Made by a program: the position numbers and the translations under genes. Positions 1-11,500 of a stretch of 64,000 nucleotides of DNA are shown piece after piece. Source of the DNA: Termitomyces sp. T153 (taxonomy: Eukaryota; Basidiomycota; Agaricomycetes; Agaricales; Lyophyllaceae); the NCBI GenBank assembly GCA_018296165.2, contig JACKQL020000018.1, positions 434,001 through 498,000 on the forward strand. Reading direction: 5' to 3'. The notes beneath the pieces are model-generated. The model was given only the letters and a program-made list of their open reading frames with translations, did no database searches and was not told where the DNA came from. Position 1 is the first letter of the stretch. Each line of letters opens with the position of its first letter.

Positions 1-1440
1 AAGTGACTGAGCTGGAGAGAAGGGTACCAGCCTTCTTCAAGTTATACTTGCACTGGTTTGAGATGGCAGAGATTGGTGTGGTGTGGACAAGGAGTGGTGC
101 AGTAGAGATGGAGTGCCATGATCTTTATTCTCATGTTATTAATGAACCTCAAATGATGCCTTATGTTGCTAACTTTGTAAGTGGTTTTCCTTTCATTCTT
201 GGTGCTCACTGATAACATTGTTGCTAGGTTCCTCTTGGGGCACTAGAGTATAAGAGCAACAATTTGTTTGCAGAACAGATGACAGCAAGTCACTTGGGAC
301 ATTGCTAGGCTTGGCAATGTTGCTAAGAGTCTCCTTAGTCAAGCTTAGATCTGACTCCTAATGAAATTTTCTGGTTCCAGCATCTGCTACACAAGCTGAA
401 ATTATAAAGGTGTTGGGTAGAAGGTTGGATTTACTGAAGAGGAGAACAATGACAATGCTGAGGGAGAAGCTGGCAGCACTGCTAAGAGTTCAGTGGCATC
501 ACCAAAACAGGCTAGGGACTCAGGCAAAGGAAAGATTAAGGCAAAAGAGGTCAAGGAGGCTCAGGTAAGCAACCACCCCATTCAGTGCCCTTTTATCTCT
601 AATGCAGTGACAGAGATACAACAAGGTTGACATTGCTAAGAGTCCAATGGTATCACTCAAGAAGATCAAGGGCTCTAGAAAAGGGAGGGGCAAAGCAAAG
701 AAGATAGAGGCACTAGAAGTAAGTCACCCTTTTCTAACCTTAGCACTATTACCAGTAACAATCTAGTTACTTAGGAGCTTTCCCAGATATAATTTAGCAA
801 CAAAGAGCTAAGGGACTCACTTTGCTGGAAGAAGGCTTTAACAGTGACAGAGGAAGGAGTCAGAGAGGGTGAAGTTCTGCTTGGTACTCAGCAGAAGAAA
901 GCAGCATCACTAGCATCAAGGCAGGCATTCAAGAATTGGAAAGCCATGGTAAGTTCCAATTCATTGCTATAAAGGCTCACAGGTAATATTGTTACAGTGC
1001 AACAAGTGCTGGGCAGAAAATGACCCCAAGGCCTATTGATACCTAACTGGCACCCATTCCTGCTATTGCTGTGATAGCATCAAGGAGTAGTCCTACAATG
1101 GCAAATCCTTGCACCATTGCAGAGGGCAGGTTGTCACTAAGAACTTTGCCAAGGCAGTCCTAGTTTGGCAGGCCTGGGCTTATATGATTGCACAATGAGT
1201 GCTAGCAGCAAAAGGCAAGCCATTGTCATTAAGGTTACAGCTTGGACTTGCCAATGTTGGAAGATGGCATGGTAGTAGGAGAAGCTGAAGTGAAGGAGAA
1301 AGGGAAGAGTTGGGCACACTTACTATATATCAATTATGTTTTCTATACAATCATTGAAGAATTGCACCTTGTTCTTAGCCCCAGACTTCAGATTTTAAGT
1401 CTAGCAACTCTAAAGCATCATCTTTCACTCTAGCCCCCTC
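1..1440. repeat. CpG-depleted degenerate repeat, unidentified
   Basis: No intact gene was found here. CpG is almost absent and TpG/CpA are abundant. Short open stretches (one starting at position 3, 69 codons) are soon closed by stops. Around 1000-1130 one frame has a C..C / H..C spacing that might be a decayed zinc-binding motif, but no family could be assigned. The stretch ends in the LTR-like repeat at about 1441. Most likely it is old transposon sequence. Confidence 0.4.
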
Positions 1441-1850
1441 TCTTTTGAGTGACTGCCCTCATCATTTTGTTCAACTGGTATCACCTTAGGGTACTATTTT
1501 GCCAAGTTCATGTTTAGCACTAGCACCTACAGCTAATCTTTATTTGTTATTGTCCCTGTTGCTAACACCCCTTTTGCTACCTCTAGCACCAGTCTTCAGC
1601 CTTGCTCTGCTAGCAACCTATTTCCTAGCAACCTCAGTTCAACTCTAGTTGGGTTTACTCACAGAGTTTCCCCTTCCCTATCTGCTATCAACATCTCTTG
1701 ACCTTGCACTAGCAACCTAGCACCTCTTCTGCATCCAGCAGGCTTTCTGGGACCTAGCTCAACTTGCAACCCTCACTTTCTTAGTCTGTTCATACTCTAC
1801 TTGTGGAACTGCTAGTTGTTGTGTTCTCTGCACAGTAGCTAAGCAGCAAT
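1441..1850 (+). repeat. LTR-like repeat upstream of the dead gypsy element
   Basis: This is pyrimidine-rich sequence full of CTAGCAAC-like words. It resembles 30250-30690, most clearly at its end: the segment around 1765-1850 (CAACCCTCA, then TTCATAC and CTACTTGT, then AGCAGCAA) recurs at 30595-30680. Reverse transcriptase coding sequence begins immediately after it with no gag, so it may be LTR sequence joined to pol by a deletion. Exact LTR ends were not found. Confidence 0.4.
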
Positions 1851-1885
1851 GGACATCAACAATGATAGTGAAGAATTGCTATTCT

Positions 1886-3119
1886 TTACCACTCATCTCT
1901 GAACTTGTCAACAACCTTTGAGGGGCACATTACTTCACTAATTTGGATGTCTGTTGGGGCTACAACAATGTGCACATCAAAGAAGGAGATGAATGGAAGG
2001 CAGCATTCTGAAACAATTGTAAACTCTTTGAATCTCTAGTGATGTCCTTTGGTCTCACCAATAGCCCAGCCACCTTCCAAACTATGATGAATGACATTTT
2101 ACATAATCTGATTGTGGAAGGTGTTGTCTGCATGTATCTTGACAATATCCTCTTCTACACCAAAACCTTGGAGGAGCATCACCAGATCACATGCATCATC
2201 TTGGAATGCCTCTGACAACACCAGCTCTATCTGAAGCCTGAGAAGTGTAAGTTTGAGCAGACTAAGGTTAAGCACCTAGGTTTGATCATCTCACATGGAA
2301 TGGCTAAGATGTATCCCATTGAAGTGGCAGGTATAGTGGAGTGGCCTGAGCAAAGGAACAAGGAAGTACAGGCCTTTTTAGGGTTTTTTAACTTCTACTG
2401 GAGGTTCATACAGGATTTCTCCCACCATGCCCATCCCCTTTTTGACCTCACTGTCAAGAACACAGCATGGCAGTGGGAGTCCTTGCAGCAAGTTGCCTTT
2501 GATGCCCTCAAGCAAGCTGTTACCTCAAAATCTGTCCTCCTATTCCTGATGATGGCTCTTCCTTCTGTGTTGAAGCTAATAGCTCCCCTCCCAGCAGTCA
2601 AAGGAGGATGGCAAGTGGCATCCCACAGCCTTCTACTCCAAAAGCCTTAACACAGTAGAAGGGAACTATGAAATCCATGACAAGGAAATGCTTGCTATAA
2701 TCCAGTCCTTTGAGGAGTGATGGCATTTCCTTGAGGGTGCACAGCATAACTTTGAAGTCTGGACAGATCACAAGAACCTGGAGTACTTCCACACAGCTAA
2801 GAAGCTTAATTGATGCCAAGCTTGGTGGTCCCTCTATCCAACCAACAATCATCCAGAATGTTACATGATTCATCATATCTGTGTAAGGATGCAAGATCCA
2901 ATTGTGACCAACTTTGACTTCTTGCTGCATCATAAACCTGGATGGAGCATGGGCAAACTGGACATGTTGTCTAGGTGGGCTGACCATGGCACTGGAGCAG
3001 GCAATAATGACAACATCATCCTTCTCAAGCCTAAGCTCTTTGTGATTTGTGCTCTAGAAGGGATTGCAGTCCAAGGAGATGAGGTGAGCATCCTCAAGGA
3101 CATCCAACAAGGAAATTGA
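1886..3119 (+). pseudogene. Ty3/gypsy reverse transcriptase and RNase H remnant
   Basis: The conceptual translation follows the gypsy order. It shows the RT palm (FTNLDV, MSFGLTNSPATFQ), the catalytic YxDD box as YLDN (second Asp lost), then the LGLIISHG and EVQAFLGFFNFYWRFI thumb/connection motifs, and an RNase H with NYEIHDKEMLAI and WTDHKNLEY. It is broken by several in-frame stops and by at least one frame change near 2600. Most departures from expected family residues fit C-to-T or G-to-A changes, and CpG is nearly absent. It is continued by the integrase remnant at 4352, with foreign sequence between. It cannot encode an active enzyme. Confidence 0.85.
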
Positions 3120-3389
3120 GAGGGTGTACAAGAGGATGTAGTTGCCCAGACTACCTGACAAGCCAGTGGAGTTAAGTCAGTGCATGCAAATGAGTGGGTT
3201 TTCAGGATGGGCTTTTAACCTTCTGAGGACACATCTACATGCCTAAGATTTGTCAGAGGATGTCCCTTTCTCCCTTTATTCCATTCTCCCTCCTTATGAT
3301 TTTTCTTTATTCTCCTTTGCTTTCCCCAGCTGCTGGTCCTAGTCTCAGCTCTTAGGCTGCACCAGTTCTCTGTCCATAATTCAGACAAG

Positions 3390-3620
3390 TGCTGCCCCTT
3401 CCACACTGCCTCTTATCAGACCCCTAAATTGTTTCCTTTATTCCAAGCCTGCTGCTCATTGCAGACCTCCCATATTTTGGTCACAGATACTTCCAGACAA
3501 GGCTATCTTGTTTATTTTTGTATGAGGTCACATGCCACAGTCCCAAAGATCAAGGCCATTTACAATGAATCTCTGTTGTTGGGTCAGCACCACATGCATG
3601 GGTTAGCTGAGCCACAAGGC
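3390..3620 (+). repeat. Dispersed repeat, also at 25850-26040
   Basis: About 200 bp (CAGACCCCT... CATTGCAGACCTCCC... GATCAAGGCCATTTACAATG) recurs in diverged form at about 25850-26040. Both copies are CpG-poor. A further pair, 4200-4270 read on the minus strand and 27628-27705 read on the plus strand, belongs to the same repeat landscape. No protein family was recognised. Confidence 0.6.
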
Positions 3621-3628
3621 ACATGACT

Positions 3629-3892
3629 GGTTGACTTGTTAATAAGTTACATGACTTTTCTGTTGTACTGTACAGTCACTTCAGGAAATATTGTAGAGTT
3701 CTGAAGAAACATCTGTTAAAAACATGTTATGTGATTTCTGATAAGTGTTTCTCTAGAAATGGTTGACTTGTTAATAAGTTACATGACTTTTCTGTTGTAC
3801 TGTACAGTCACTTCAGGAAATATTGTAGAGTTCTGGAGAAACATTGGTTGAAAACATGTTATGTGATTTCTGATAAGTGTTTCTCTAGAAAT
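3629..3892. repeat. Direct tandem repeat, two copies of about 132 bp
   Basis: Copy 1 is 3629-3760 and copy 2 is 3761-3892. Each begins GGTTGACTTGTTAATAAG and ends TAAGTGTTTCTCTAGAAAT, with only a few differences. The second copy overlaps the left arm of the inverted repeat at 3813-4075, so the tandem duplication appears to have copied the left end of a foldback element. Confidence 0.85.
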
Positions 3893-4075
3893 CCTCAAAA
3901 AAATTTCCTAATTAGGAAAATTTGTAAGGAGTTTCTGCAGAAATACTTGTTGGAAACACTTAATCTGTTTTTAAAATTAGGAAATTTTATTGAGGATTTC
4001 TAGAGAAACACTTATCAGAAATCACATAACATGTTTTTAACAGATGTTTCTCCAAAATTCTACAAGATTTCCTGA
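3813..4075. mobile_element. Foldback/MITE-like element, about 97-bp arms
   Basis: The left arm (3813 to about 3912, starting TCAGGAAAT.TTGTAGA) is the reverse complement of the right arm (3979-4075, ending TCTACAAGATTTCCTGA), with few mismatches and a spacer of about 66 bp. It lies between the RT/RNase H and integrase remnants of a dead gypsy element, so it is probably a non-autonomous insertion. No clear target-site duplication was seen and no coding capacity is present. Confidence 0.7.
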
Positions 4076-4351
4076 AATGAGTTGCATCCCATGCTTCCCA
4101 AACCTTAGAGTGTAGCATTTGGCCTAGGGAGCTCCTTAGACTTGTTCTCTTTAGATCTCCCTTTGCCAAGTATGTAGTTATACTTGTAGACACTGTATAG
4201 TACTGAATAGACTTTGGCAATCCCTTTGCCAGCTGTGTGATTGAGCCACTGCCTCCAGAAGTTGCCCTTACAACATCTGAAACTCTGCTGATGCATTGTA
4301 GAGCAACACCATAACTCTTGCATAGCCATACATCCCGGTAGATAGAAGACA

Positions 4352-5040
4352 TTAGAGCTGGTGTCCCAGAACTACTGGTGGCCCCAGATATCCCAATATG
4401 TGGGCACCTACACCAGCACCTGTGATCTCTGCCTCCACACCAAGCCTCACTGCCAGTCACTTATGGGTCAGCTCCACCCCCTCCCTATTCTGGCCAGTCA
4501 CTGGAGTGTTATATCAGTGGACTTCATTGTTGAACTTGCAGATGCTCATGGGTAAGATGCTGTAATAGTTGTTGTAGACCTCTATAGTAAACAAGCCCAC
4601 TTCATCCCTATCCACATCACATGCTCTGCTATGGGAGTGGCTAGCCTGTATTGGAAGAATGTTTGGAAGCTCCATAGTCCATTTGATGGGTATGTCTCTG
4701 ACTGAGGCCCTCAGTTTGTGGCAGAGTTCACTTGGGAACTGTACTGCCTGCTAAGAGTGAAACTCCACACCACCATGGCCTATCACCCTCAGTCCAATGG
4801 GCAGACAGAACATGTTTACCAAGAGCTGGAACAGTATTGAGGCAGGATGACTAAGATGAGCTTCCCAGATGCAGAGTTCCAGTACAACAACTACATTCAT
4901 TCTTCCATTCAGATGACTCCATTCTTCCTGGACACTGGCCAACACTCCTACATGGAATTCAAACCTGTGTTGCAATATCAAAGTCTGATTGATGCTTGTG
5001 AGTTGCAAGCACTTCTTCATCTGTCAGTAAGGGCTAATTA
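4352..5040 (+). pseudogene. Ty3/gypsy integrase remnant
   Basis: The translation shows the end of the H2C2 zinc finger (YWWPQISQYV, then CDLCLHTK) and the integrase core. The first catalytic Asp lies in VDFIVE, the second in a SD-stop-GPQFVAEF block (an Arg codon has become TGA), and the Glu in NGQTEHVYQELEQY, followed by another stop. It is the continuation of the pol remnant at 1886-3119. It is CpG-depleted and not functional. Confidence 0.85.
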
Positions 5041-5209
5041 GGATCTTGTAAAGGACCCTCTGAAAGAACAAGATTCATGTTCATTCCAATCTCAGGATCA
5101 GGACTTTGGATCCAAAAACCCAAAAAAAGCATCCCATATATGCACACAGCAGAAATAACTTGTGAGCCAAGGAAAATTGTGTCATTGAGACTTTCTCATA
5201 AGAGGGTTG

Positions 5210-6080
5210 GGGATCATCGCGTGTGGGGGGAAAAAATCATGAGGTCTCTGAAGTTTGTCATAATGATTGCAGATGGGCTCATGACAGAATTAAGATCTAT
5301 AACTTGAGAAAGAACGTGCACTGCAAACAACGAAGTGTTGCTCTCAAGTCCGAGCAAGTCATCGTCATCAGGCTGCGGAAGAATAGAATCATGGATTATC
5401 TTGGAACTACAGAATCCACTTACTAACGCCAGTATCACTGGAGGACCAATAAGTCGAGAGTCCAGTACCGCCGATTTAAAAGTTACGCCAAAGATGTCTA
5501 CATATTTTTGTTCACAAGTGTTAAAACAACGTGATATTGACTTACTTTCATCGAGTTTGAAGGCCTTGCATTCTATAGGGCTTAAATCTTGATCGCGTAA
5601 CTGGTTCAAAACTCTCGCAATAGGCGCAAGGAGATTCTCCAAGTATTCGTTGGGCGGCAGGCTCCAGTATGAGGATCATTACTCAGAGGCTTGCACCAGT
5701 ATTAAAGAAAACGCTGTACTACTTTGGTTTTGCGATCTCGTTCATCGACCAAAAGATCTTCCGTTTTTGAAAGCGGAAACCATGCTGTAGAATGCTTAAC
5801 AGATAACGCAATTTGCTGGTATCCTTCACGTTTTTCCATTGCAAAGACAAAGACGTTGTAGAAACGACTGAACGTAACGAGGAATCAGTAAGCCGTGACC
5901 ACGTGGGGGGAGGGGGAAGAGGGTCAGAAAAAAATTGGCGTAGTATTTTCGGAGAGACGGATGACATCTGAGCGAGAAGATATGGGGCAAATTGGCGCCT
6001 TAGATTCATTCTGTTGAATCCACGCATTTCAAATGGATGATACGTTGGAGTACGTACCTCGGTACTTCTTTGATCCATTC
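5210..6080 (-). other. Possible minus-strand coding region, unidentified
   Basis: At about 5210 CpG content rises abruptly, marking the transposon/gene boundary. On the minus strand two open stretches look coding: 6078-5719 (119 codons from an ATG) and about 5665-5214, which contains a PPNEYLENLLAP-like stretch and an acidic PDDDD run. They could be two exons, but no clean GT..AG junction joining their frames was found, and no family was recognised. It may be a degraded or lineage-specific gene. Confidence 0.3.
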
Positions 6081-6209
6081 AAGGAAGCTTACTAATCATA
6101 TCTCAGTAGTTGGGTAAGTACTAAGTAGGTTCTCCGGGTAGGTAAACTTACTGTCAAGTATTTAACTACTCAACAGCCAGTTCACTTCCTACATCTTTCT
6201 TACCACAGG

Positions 6210-6460
6210 AAGCATGACAACAGCTAGTGAAGAACCCATCATACATACGAACCGACACTTTTCTGCTGCTGCAGAAGCTACAGAGGCTCAACGTGGCGCA
6301 GAAGCTGCACAAACGACATACTTCGCCATACCCTACGTAGAGTTCAGAGTACCGGACGAAAACATACCTGGTTCGTAGTCCTTCTGTATACTCTTTCCAT
6401 GCAACAAGATTGTGAAAATAATGACAGCTAATGAAGAGCCTGCCACATATACGAACCGAC
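6210..6460 (+). repeat. Short duplicated segment in the kinase 5' exons
   Basis: The words around 6214-6255 (ATGACA..AGCTA.TGAAGA, then ATACGAACCGACAC) recur at 6421-6463, across intron 1. The duplication gives both exon 1 and exon 2 a similar EEP.(I/T)(H/Y)TNRH peptide and creates two competing ATG codons (6214 and 6421). Confidence 0.6.
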
Positions 6461-7889
6461 ACGTTTCCGTTGATTCTAATGGTAATCCTGTCCAGAACCT
6501 GACATACATCTCCGAACCCCTTGGAAACCCTGCTGCTGAAGGATGTGGCTGGCCTCGGTTCGAGTTCGAGCAAGTCATTGGAAAAGACCGATACGTCCTC
6601 AAACGTAAGCTTGGTTGGGGGATGTCATCCAGTATATGGCTAGCGTATGATCAAATGTACGTTTCAGGCAAGATTTTGCTCCTGTTTTTCTATCTGAGGG
6701 GCTATTCAGCGACAATAAATATGTAGCGATCAAGGTTCTCACAGGTTATCAAAATTTGCTTGCGAATCACGGACGTTCCTTCGAATTCGACGCTCTTCAG
6801 GCCGTAACAATAACCAAAATGCGATCTCTTCATTGTCTGACAATCTACGGTGCTTTCAATCTAAGGGGAAAGGGCAAAGATGGCTGTCATATTTGTTATG
6901 TCACACCGCTGCTTGGTGGCAATGTGGACAGACTCTTAAGTCACTTTCGCCACTGTCGACTCACTTTCACTTTCATCAGGCGCATTATTCTCCACATCCT
7001 ACGCGGTCTCGCTCATACGCACAAACATGGATACATCCATTCCGACCTGAAGCTTGATAACATATTCTTCAGTACTAACATGTCTACCCAGGACATCACG
7101 TCACTGCTTGAAAATGACCCACCTCGACTTCATGACCCAGAGTATTCCCCAGATGGATTAGTTCAATCTGCAGTATCCCAGCCACTTCCAATTCCTTCTT
7201 TGGAAGACGCCATGAAGTGTACATTTCTGCTCGGGGACTATAGCCATGGTTTGTATGAACTTGCATCCTTCAAGTTTTCGATATTGACCTATCTCCAGCC
7301 TTCGAGATTGCCAAGGATCGGCGAGTACAGCCCATTGGTATACCCCCAAATCGCCCTCCGGAAAATGTTATTCTCGCCCCTTGGAATGAGAAGGCAGACA
7401 TATGGGAGTTTGGATGTCTGGTATGGCCTTCCTTTTCATTTCAAACCTGGTACTTGATACTCAACATCCTATACAAGGTTTTTGAACTGGTTACTGGCAA
7501 GATGCTTTTTGATTGGAACTCACTGCCTAAATATCAGCTCAGTGAAGAGGCCAATCTGTTATATCAGATGATGAATGTTACTGGGGAACGGTTTTCCATC
7601 GCCCAGATTTCTGAAGGCAAGAAGGCTGATGATTATTTCAATAAAAGCGGTATGTTTACATTGTTCACCTTCGCTGCTAAAACTCATCATTTCCTGAGGT
7701 CAATTGTTGTCCATGCCACCATATGTAGACGACAATTATGGCGCGAAAATCAAGGATTTGGTGCATCTCAGTGACGTGGATATTGTGTTGACGTGTGGGC
7801 TTTTGTCTCGATGCTTGCGTCTCAATCCCGATGATAGGTCTGATGCTACGGAACTGCTTTCTGACCCCTTTTTTGTTGGGGTGGATTAA
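6214..7889 (+). CDS. SRPK-like serine protein kinase
   Basis: Six exons were inferred: 6214-6370, 6428-6656, 6710-7248, 7299-7420, 7478-7649 and 7699-7889, giving 469 aa. This belongs to the CMGC/SRPK-like kinases, which phosphorylate Ser (classically SR splicing factors); the substrate here is unknown. Visible motifs are a glycine-rich loop KLGWGMSSSIW, beta-3 VAIK (Lys about 137), catalytic-loop HSDLK (about 239-243; Arg of HRD replaced by Ser but Asp and Lys kept), DYS in place of DFG in the Mg-binding loop, PPE in place of APE, and DIWEFGC in helix F. Ser and Tyr at these places also occur in expanded basidiomycete SRPK-like families, so activity is possible but not assured. The start at 6214 was chosen because it leads in frame, through a 57-nt intron, to the kinase body and gives a typical VPDENIPG leader. 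Two introns end in AAG or GAG rather than CAG. Confidence 0.85.
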
Positions 7890-8543
7890 TCATTTGTACG
7901 ACATCTCGAGGTCTCTTGTCCCTGTCATTTTTGAGACGAGTTTGTGTTATGTCCAGCCTCTAAATGTAATACTCTCCTATTCTAGAACTAGAGAAATGTT
8001 TTTGAATTATTCTGTGTGATTGAATCTATGCTTATGCATCTGTCAGGCATGTAGTATGGTCTGTCTCCGCCTGATGTATAACTTGAGTCTCATACTGATT
8101 CCTGCTCGGGTGAAAGTCTGTATGATCTTTCAGAACCGACTTCGTGCTACATGGTTCCAGTGTCCGCGCCCGGGCCAATCCACGCCCAAATTATTTTCAT
8201 CGCATTCGAGGCCTCCTTGTGTGCGCTCACCCACAGACGTAAGCCAAAGACACCGTAAACCAACAAACTGCTGATCCCATACGATTCCTATGTGCCATAG
8301 AGCAGAGGGTTATCATGACTGATTACTTACATTACTTTTGAAATGACACAACCTGTGTATGTGGATGGGTGTACTTGAACCTGTTATCAAACCGTTTTAG
8401 TTGTACCATATGGTTCCCCCAGAAATCGAGTGCCTGTAACGTACTCTCAAATTCATAGAGCAGTCTCGTGGCGCCGAATCAGTGCTTACATAACACCTGC
8501 CATTTTTTGATTCGACGTTTGAACAACTCCCGCCAAAACGCTC
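7890..8543. other. Intergenic region between kinase and BRR2
   Basis: About 650 bp without a supported gene. It must hold the kinase 3' end and the BRR2 promoter. No clear TATA box or repeat was recognised. A small open frame at 8020-8274 lacks any recognisable family. Confidence 0.5.
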
Positions 8544-11500
8544 ATGTCGGGCAAACCAGATCTGTCTGGCTACAACTATGGCGCCATCTCCTCGCTAGTC
8601 CTGACCGCGGACCGTTCGGCGCTTCCTAGACGCGACAAGGAGCCGGACGGCGCGCCCACGTCGCTGGCAGGGCGCATCGACCCGAAGGAAATGGGCTCGC
8701 GCGTGCAGCGCCAGGCGCCAAAGGATGTCGAGAAAAAGAAGAAAAAGGCGGCGGACAAGCAGGAAGTGAGCGAGAAGCAGCCGAAGCGGCGTGCGGAGAT
8801 GGGGTTTGGGTACACGGATATTATTGAGGCGACGCAGGACGTGGAGGGGCTGCGGTACCGGCCGCGGACGGCGGAGACGCGAGAGGTGTACGAGATGATT
8901 TTGGGGTCTGTGCATGGGGCGCTGGGGGACCAGGCGCAGGATATTGTGCGGAGTGCAGCGGACACTGTGCTCGAGACGCTCAAGAACGAGGCGATGAAGG
9001 ATTTTGACAAGAAGAAGGAGGTCGAGGAGATTCTGGGGCCTGTCACGGCTGAGATGTTTGCGCAGCTTGTGAGTCTGGCCAAGAAGATTACAGATTATAA
9101 TGCAGAGGACGAGGCGATGGGCGATCCAGATATGGAGAGGAAGGACGCAGAGATTGACGACGAAGTAGGCGTGGCTGTCGTCTTTGACGAGGACGAGCAG
9201 GACGATGAGGACGACGAGGGATTCGAGATTCGCGACGACTCTGACGAGGAAGCGGACGACGACGCCCCCGACGCGCCGCCTACAGCCGACGCTGACGACA
9301 ACGACAACGACAACGACGAGCTCGTGATTGGCGGGCAGTCACAAGTCAAGGCGAGCAAGGCCGACAAGGACATTGTCTCGCCGCATTCAATCGACGGCTT
9401 CTGGGTGCAGCGTCAAATCGCCGAAATCTACCCAGACCCTGTCACAGCCGCCGACAAGACCGCCTCTGTGCTGTCTATACTCAGCTCCGAGTCTTCCCTG
9501 CGTGATTGCGAGAACCAGCTCATGGAGCTTTTCGAGTACCAGAGTTTCCACATTACCACCAAGTTCCTCAAAAACCGCGACGTCGTTGTGTGGTGCACGA
9601 AACTCATGCGCAGCGATGCAGACGAGCGTGTCAATGTCGAGGTTGCGATGCGCGAAAAGGGTCTTGGGTGGATTCTCCGTGAGCTCGCAGGCGATCGCCA
9701 GGCTAAAGCCGCCAAGTCCCCGGGTGTGGACGATGACGCGATGGATGTGGACACGAAACCCGAGGTGCCAAAAACTGCGACGCTCCAGCCTGGATCGACC
9801 GTGCAGCCCAAGAAGACGGTCGACCTGGAAGCGATGGCGTTCAGCCAGGGCGGACATCTGATGAGCAACAAAAAATGTAAGTTGCCTGAAGGCTCGTTTA
9901 AGCGCGCGAAAAAGGGATACGAGGAGATTCATGTCCCTGCGCCCAAGAAGAAGGAACTTGCACAGGGGGAACTCGTACCGGTTGAGAAGCTGCCGCCCTG
10001 GGCGCGCGAGGCGTTTACAGTTACCCATTTGAATCCGGTGCAGAGCAAGGTGTTCCCCATTGCGTTTGGGACGGACGAGCCAATCCTCTTGTGTGCGCCT
10101 ACGGGTGCCGGAAAGGTGTGTCATCACATTCGCAGTGCATACATATACCAAACTAACATTTTACAGACCAACGTAGCAATGCTCACGATCCTCAACGAAC
10201 TCTCCAAGCACCGCGATCCCGAAACCGGCGCCCTCGACCTGAACTCCTTCAAAATCGTCTACATCGCCCCCATGAAAGCCCTCGTACAAGAAATGGTCGG
10301 CAACTTTACGACACGTCTCAAACCCTACGACATCAAAGTTGGCGAGCTGACGGGCGACTCGCAAATGACGAAGCAGCAGATCTCCGAGACTCAAATCATA
10401 GTCACGACGCCCGAGAAATGGGACGTCATCACGCGCAAAAGCACAGATACAAGCTACACCAATCTCGTGCGGCTCCTGATCATCGATGAGATTCATCTCT
10501 TGCACGACGAGCGCGGGCCTGTGCTCGAGGGCGTCATTGCGCGGACCGTGAGGAGGATGGAGCAGACGGGCGAGTACGTCCGTCTCGTCGGCCTGTCGGC
10601 GACACTCCCGAACTATCAGGACGTAGCTGCGTTCCTCCGTGTCGACGAGACCAAGGGCCTGTTCTACTTTGATGCGTCGTACAGACCGTGTGGGCTGCAG
10701 CAGCAGATCATTGGTATTACAGAGAAGAAGGCGATAAAGCGATACCAACTCATGAACGAGATTTGCTACGAGAAGGTGCTTGATCAGGCGGGGAAGAATC
10801 AGACGTTCGTGTTCGTGCATTCGAGGAAGGAGACGGCTAAGACTGCGCGGTTCCTGCGGGATCAGGCGATCGAGAATGGGACAATCACGCAGTTCGTGAG
10901 GCCCGACGGGGCGGTGCGTGAGATTCTGCAAGAAGAGGCGGCGAATGTTAGTGATCCTGCGCTGAAAGATCTGTTGCCGTTTGGATTTGGGATACATCAT
11001 GCGGGGATGAGTAGGGAGGATCGGAGGCTTGTTGAGGAGCTGTTTGCGGATGGGTCGGTGCAGGTGCTCGTGTGCACTGCTACGCTTGCGTGGGGCGTGA
11101 ATCTGCCCGCACATACGGTGATTATCAAGGGGACGCAGATATATAATCCGGAAAAGGGGAGGTGGGTGGAGCTGTCGAGTCAGGATGTGCTGCAGATGTT
11201 GGGGAGGGCGGGAAGGCCGCAATATGACACGTATGGCGAGGGCGTGATTATCACGAGCTACGAGGAGGTGCAGTTCTATTTGAGTTTGGGGAACTGTCAG
11301 CTGCCGATCGAGAGTCAGTTGATTGGGAGGGTTGGGGATATGTTGAATGCAGAGATTGTGGCAGGTACGGTAAGGAATAGGGATGAGGGTGTGCAGTGGT
11401 TGGGGTATACGTATTTGTGCGTTCCTTTCTCCTCCTCTGGTGATGAAGCTAATATGCCACTGTAGATACATCCGCATGCTCCGCTCTCCGTCGTTATATT

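Noticed and set aside
9328..9861. 177-codon plus-strand frame within BRR2 exon 1
   Set aside because: Out-of-frame shadow of the acidic N-terminal region; Ser/Arg-rich, no independent start context or motif.
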